64,000 nucleotides of DNA from CAYSAQ01 sp964429235 (GTDB lineage: Bacteria > Margulisbacteria > Riflemargulisbacteria > GWF2-35-9 > DYQY01), in assembly GCA_964429235.1 (NCBI GenBank), contig CAYSAQ010000005.1:1-64000 (forward strand), written 5' to 3'. Positions 62,422 through 64,000 of the stretch are shown here, piece by piece (position 1 is the stretch's first letter; every line of letters begins with the position of its first letter). The position numbers were made by a program, and so were the translations under genes. The notes beneath the pieces are model-generated. The model saw only the letters and a list, made by a program, of their open reading frames with translations, was not told where the DNA came from and made no database searches.

Positions 62422-62520
62422 TGTACAATAGACTATAAGTAAAAATACAACACTAAGCTAATAAAGATACAACGCTTGCCCCATTGCGCTACAAGTAGGC
62501 AACCATGCGAAACTTTAGGC

Positions 62521-62679
62521 ATGGCTACAAAACATATTACAGACGAGTTCATTCAAAAAACCATTAAGTTATGGCAACCATACTATCCAAATACTTTAAC
62601 TAAAGAAGATGCTCGTAAGATTATTGCCAATATGACCAGTTTTACCAAGCTAGTAGTGAAGGCGGGTATTGATGGTTAA
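62521..62679 (+). CDS. Small protein of an integrative element, 52 residues
   Basis: MATKHITDEFIQKTIKLWQP and then YYPNTLTKEDARKIIANMTS resemble the short conserved proteins often found just upstream of recombinase or helix-turn-helix genes in mobile elements. No function is known. TTAGG precedes ATG 62521; the longer frame from 62476 is not supported. The stop overlaps the next start (ATGGTTAA). Confidence 0.6.
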   Translation: MATKHITDEFIQKTIKLWQPYYPNTLTKEDARKIIANMTSFTKLVVKAGIDG

Positions 62680-63151
62680 AGCATATAGGAAGACATTCAA
62701 CACAAGGCTTATTAAAACGGGCATGAGTTACACTATACAAGATATTGAGGAGTTATTTGGTGTTCACAAACGAACAGTTCAGGTTTGGCACAAGGAAGGA
62801 TTAAAAAAAATAGATGCTAAGAAACCGTATATGTTTCATTCAGAAGATTTAAGAGTTTTTTTAAATAATAGACAGCAAAAGAGAAAAAATAAATGTAAGC
62901 CAATAGAGTTTTATTGTTTCAAATGCAAACAACCAAGACACAGTAAAGAAGATGAAATTCAAATAGATATTAGGAATCAAAAAAGTATTAATCTCGTTGG
63001 TGTATGTGCCGTTTGCGGAGGACGTATGAACAAAATTAATTCTTTAATAAACATTGAAAAGGTAAAGAAAACTTTTGTGGTGATAGAAATACACAATAAA
63101 CACATAATAGCGTGTGATGTTTCCCTCGATAGCACTGACAAAAAGGAGTAA
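62672..63151 (+). CDS. Helix-turn-helix / zinc-ribbon protein
   Basis: 159 residues. An N-terminal MerR/excisionase-like helix-turn-helix (MSYTIQDIEELFGVHKRTVQ, then VWHKEGLKKIDAKKPYMF and HSEDLRVFL) is followed by a zinc ribbon (FYCFKCKQPRH; VCAVCGGRMNKI; two CxxC pairs). It probably binds DNA as regulator or excision factor for the element, because the recombinase gene follows 5 bp later. Start ATG 62672 with AAGGCGGG upstream. Confidence 0.75.
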   Translation: MVKAYRKTFNTRLIKTGMSYTIQDIEELFGVHKRTVQVWHKEGLKKIDAKKPYMFHSEDLRVFLNNRQQKRKNKCKPIEFYCFKCKQPRHSKEDEIQIDIRNQKSINLVGVCAVCGGRMNKINSLINIEKVKKTFVVIEIHNKHIIACDVSLDSTDKKE

Positions 63152-63156
63152 TAAAA

Positions 63157-64000
63157 ATGAGTAACTATAATGCAGTAAATGAGAGAGTTAAAAGAGATTA
63201 TTTTGATTGGAAAAGACATGCTGATGGAAAAGCTGAAAGTACGATTAATGAGGCAAGGCAACACATAGCTAGGTATGAGGCATATACCGATTATAAGGAG
63301 TTTGGAACATTCAACAGCAAGCAAGCAATAGGGTTTAAGGGTAAGTTAGTGAAAGAGAAAATAAGTTTATCAACCATGAGGACAATCCTCAATAATTTAA
63401 TGGATTTTTTTAAGTGGTTGGCTGGGCAAAAAGGGTATGTTAGTAAAATATTTTATAATGATATTGCTTTTTTACAATTACCCCAAAGAGATGCACGAAT
63501 TGCTAAATCAAAGAGTTTGAAAGAATATCCCACAATAGAACAAGTAAAACATGCGTTATCCTTAATGCCAGAAGATACTGTTATCCAAAAGAGAAACAGG
63601 GCGTTTGTAGCATTTACATTACTTTCAGGGATGAGAGATAGTGCAATTGTATCCTTAAAAATAAGACATGTAGCTGTAGATAAAGAATTAATTTCTCAAA
63701 AACCAAGTGATGGCGTAAATACAAAGTTTGGTAAAACTATATTTACTTGGTTCTTTCCTGTTGGTGATGATATAAAAACAATTGTTATTGATTGGATTAA
63801 GGTATTGAGGGAGGTGCTGTTGTATGGTGACCAAGACCCTTTATTCCCAAGACTTAAACAGAGCATGGATGAAAACTATTCATTCAAGTATAAAGAGTTA
63901 GAACCTGTTTTTTTACAATCAGCTAGTCCTATGCGGAAAGTATTTAAGGAAGCATTCCAAAATGCTGGATTGCAATATTATAGCCCTCATAAATTTAGAG
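63157..64000 (+). CDS. Tyrosine recombinase/integrase, 3' truncated by the window
   Basis: Open from ATG 63157 (MSNYNAVNERVKRDYF) to the window end, 281 codons without a stop. AAAAGGAGT stands before the ATG. A phage-integrase SAM-like N-terminal domain (about 1-105) is followed by the catalytic domain: ARG box LLSGMRDSAIVSLKIRH supplies the first catalytic Arg and SPHKFR at the very end starts the HxxR box. The catalytic Tyr would lie beyond 64000. With the two preceding genes it marks an integrative element entering the window. Confidence 0.85.
   Translation, partial: MSNYNAVNERVKRDYFDWKRHADGKAESTINEARQHIARYEAYTDYKEFGTFNSKQAIGFKGKLVKEKISLSTMRTILNNLMDFFKWLAGQKGYVSKIFYNDIAFLQLPQRDARIAKSKSLKEYPTIEQVKHALSLMPEDTVIQKRNRAFVAFTLLSGMRDSAIVSLKIRHVAVDKELISQKPSDGVNTKFGKTIFTWFFPVGDDIKTIVIDWIKVLREVLLYGDQDPLFPRLKQSMDENYSFKYKELEPVFLQSASPMRKVFKEAFQNAGLQYYSPHKFR

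Overview
The window is AT-rich and densely coded on both strands. It comes from a bacterium with a Gram-negative type envelope: there is an RND exporter with a TolC-like channel, a TPR/beta-barrel outer-membrane protein, lipoproteins with lipoboxes, and an MBOAT/SGNH O-acylation pair. A largely anaerobic, redox-controlled metabolism is suggested by Rex, a HydG-type maturase, ATP-type PEP carboxykinase, a hemerythrin relic and several thiol-redox enzymes. The lineage cannot be fixed by eye. RRM-type RNA-binding proteins and the general gene mix would fit an uncultivated diderm lineage such as those near Cyanobacteria/Margulisbacteria, but that is only a guess; the 16S tail at 1-482 would settle it.

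Layout. 1-4350: end of a 16S-tRNA-Ile-tRNA-Ala-23S-5S operon. 4.4-13.4 kb: housekeeping and small-enzyme genes (E2-like acyltransferase, GH5 glucanase, an IMP dehydrogenase of the Tritrichomonas type, cupin, MBL hydrolase, YkgJ-like protein, FolD, YgiQ, a lipoprotein). 13.6-16.7 kb: pckA and a sodium:solute symporter sharing a bidirectional terminator. 16.9-18.3 kb: a scar of broken genes (solute-binding lipoprotein, membrane-anchored sensor fragment, frameshifted hemerythrin). 19-25.5 kb: an apparent exopolysaccharide module (HEAT-glycosyltransferase, MBL/degenerate GGDEF/receiver protein, TPR outer-membrane barrel). 25.8-45.6 kb: lipoprotein, two RRM proteins, rRNA methylase, RND-TolC pair, DMT exporter, rex-serA with two Rex operators, FapA/DUF342 protein, nitroreductase, envelope proteins, YjbQ, an HTH-phosphoribosyltransferase and Tag.

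47.6-53.9 kb holds the most interesting unit. It is a seven-gene operon under a MarR-family regulator: marR, ArsM-like methyltransferase, an unannotated 31-codon Cys-containing peptide with a near-perfect Shine-Dalgarno, radical SAM/SPASM peptide maturase, Trx-TrxR fusion, ACR3/BASS-type permease, and a second TrxR-like flavoprotein lacking NADPH motifs. A DUF1847 metal-binding protein is divergent from it. I read this as a putative RaS-RiPP or thiol/metalloid system. 54-58.5 kb: YchJ, a HydG variant lacking one expected C-terminal cysteine, and a polar amino-acid ABC transporter. 58.8-61.2 kb: MBOAT and SGNH O-acylation genes. 62.4-64 kb: the start of an integrative element (small ORF, HTH/zinc-ribbon protein, tyrosine recombinase cut by the window end).

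Genome-wide style: sixteen genes begin exactly 6-7 nt downstream of a TATAAT-like hexamer and have no Shine-Dalgarno. This indicates widespread leaderless transcription beside conventional SD-led genes. This rule was used to correct several start codons.
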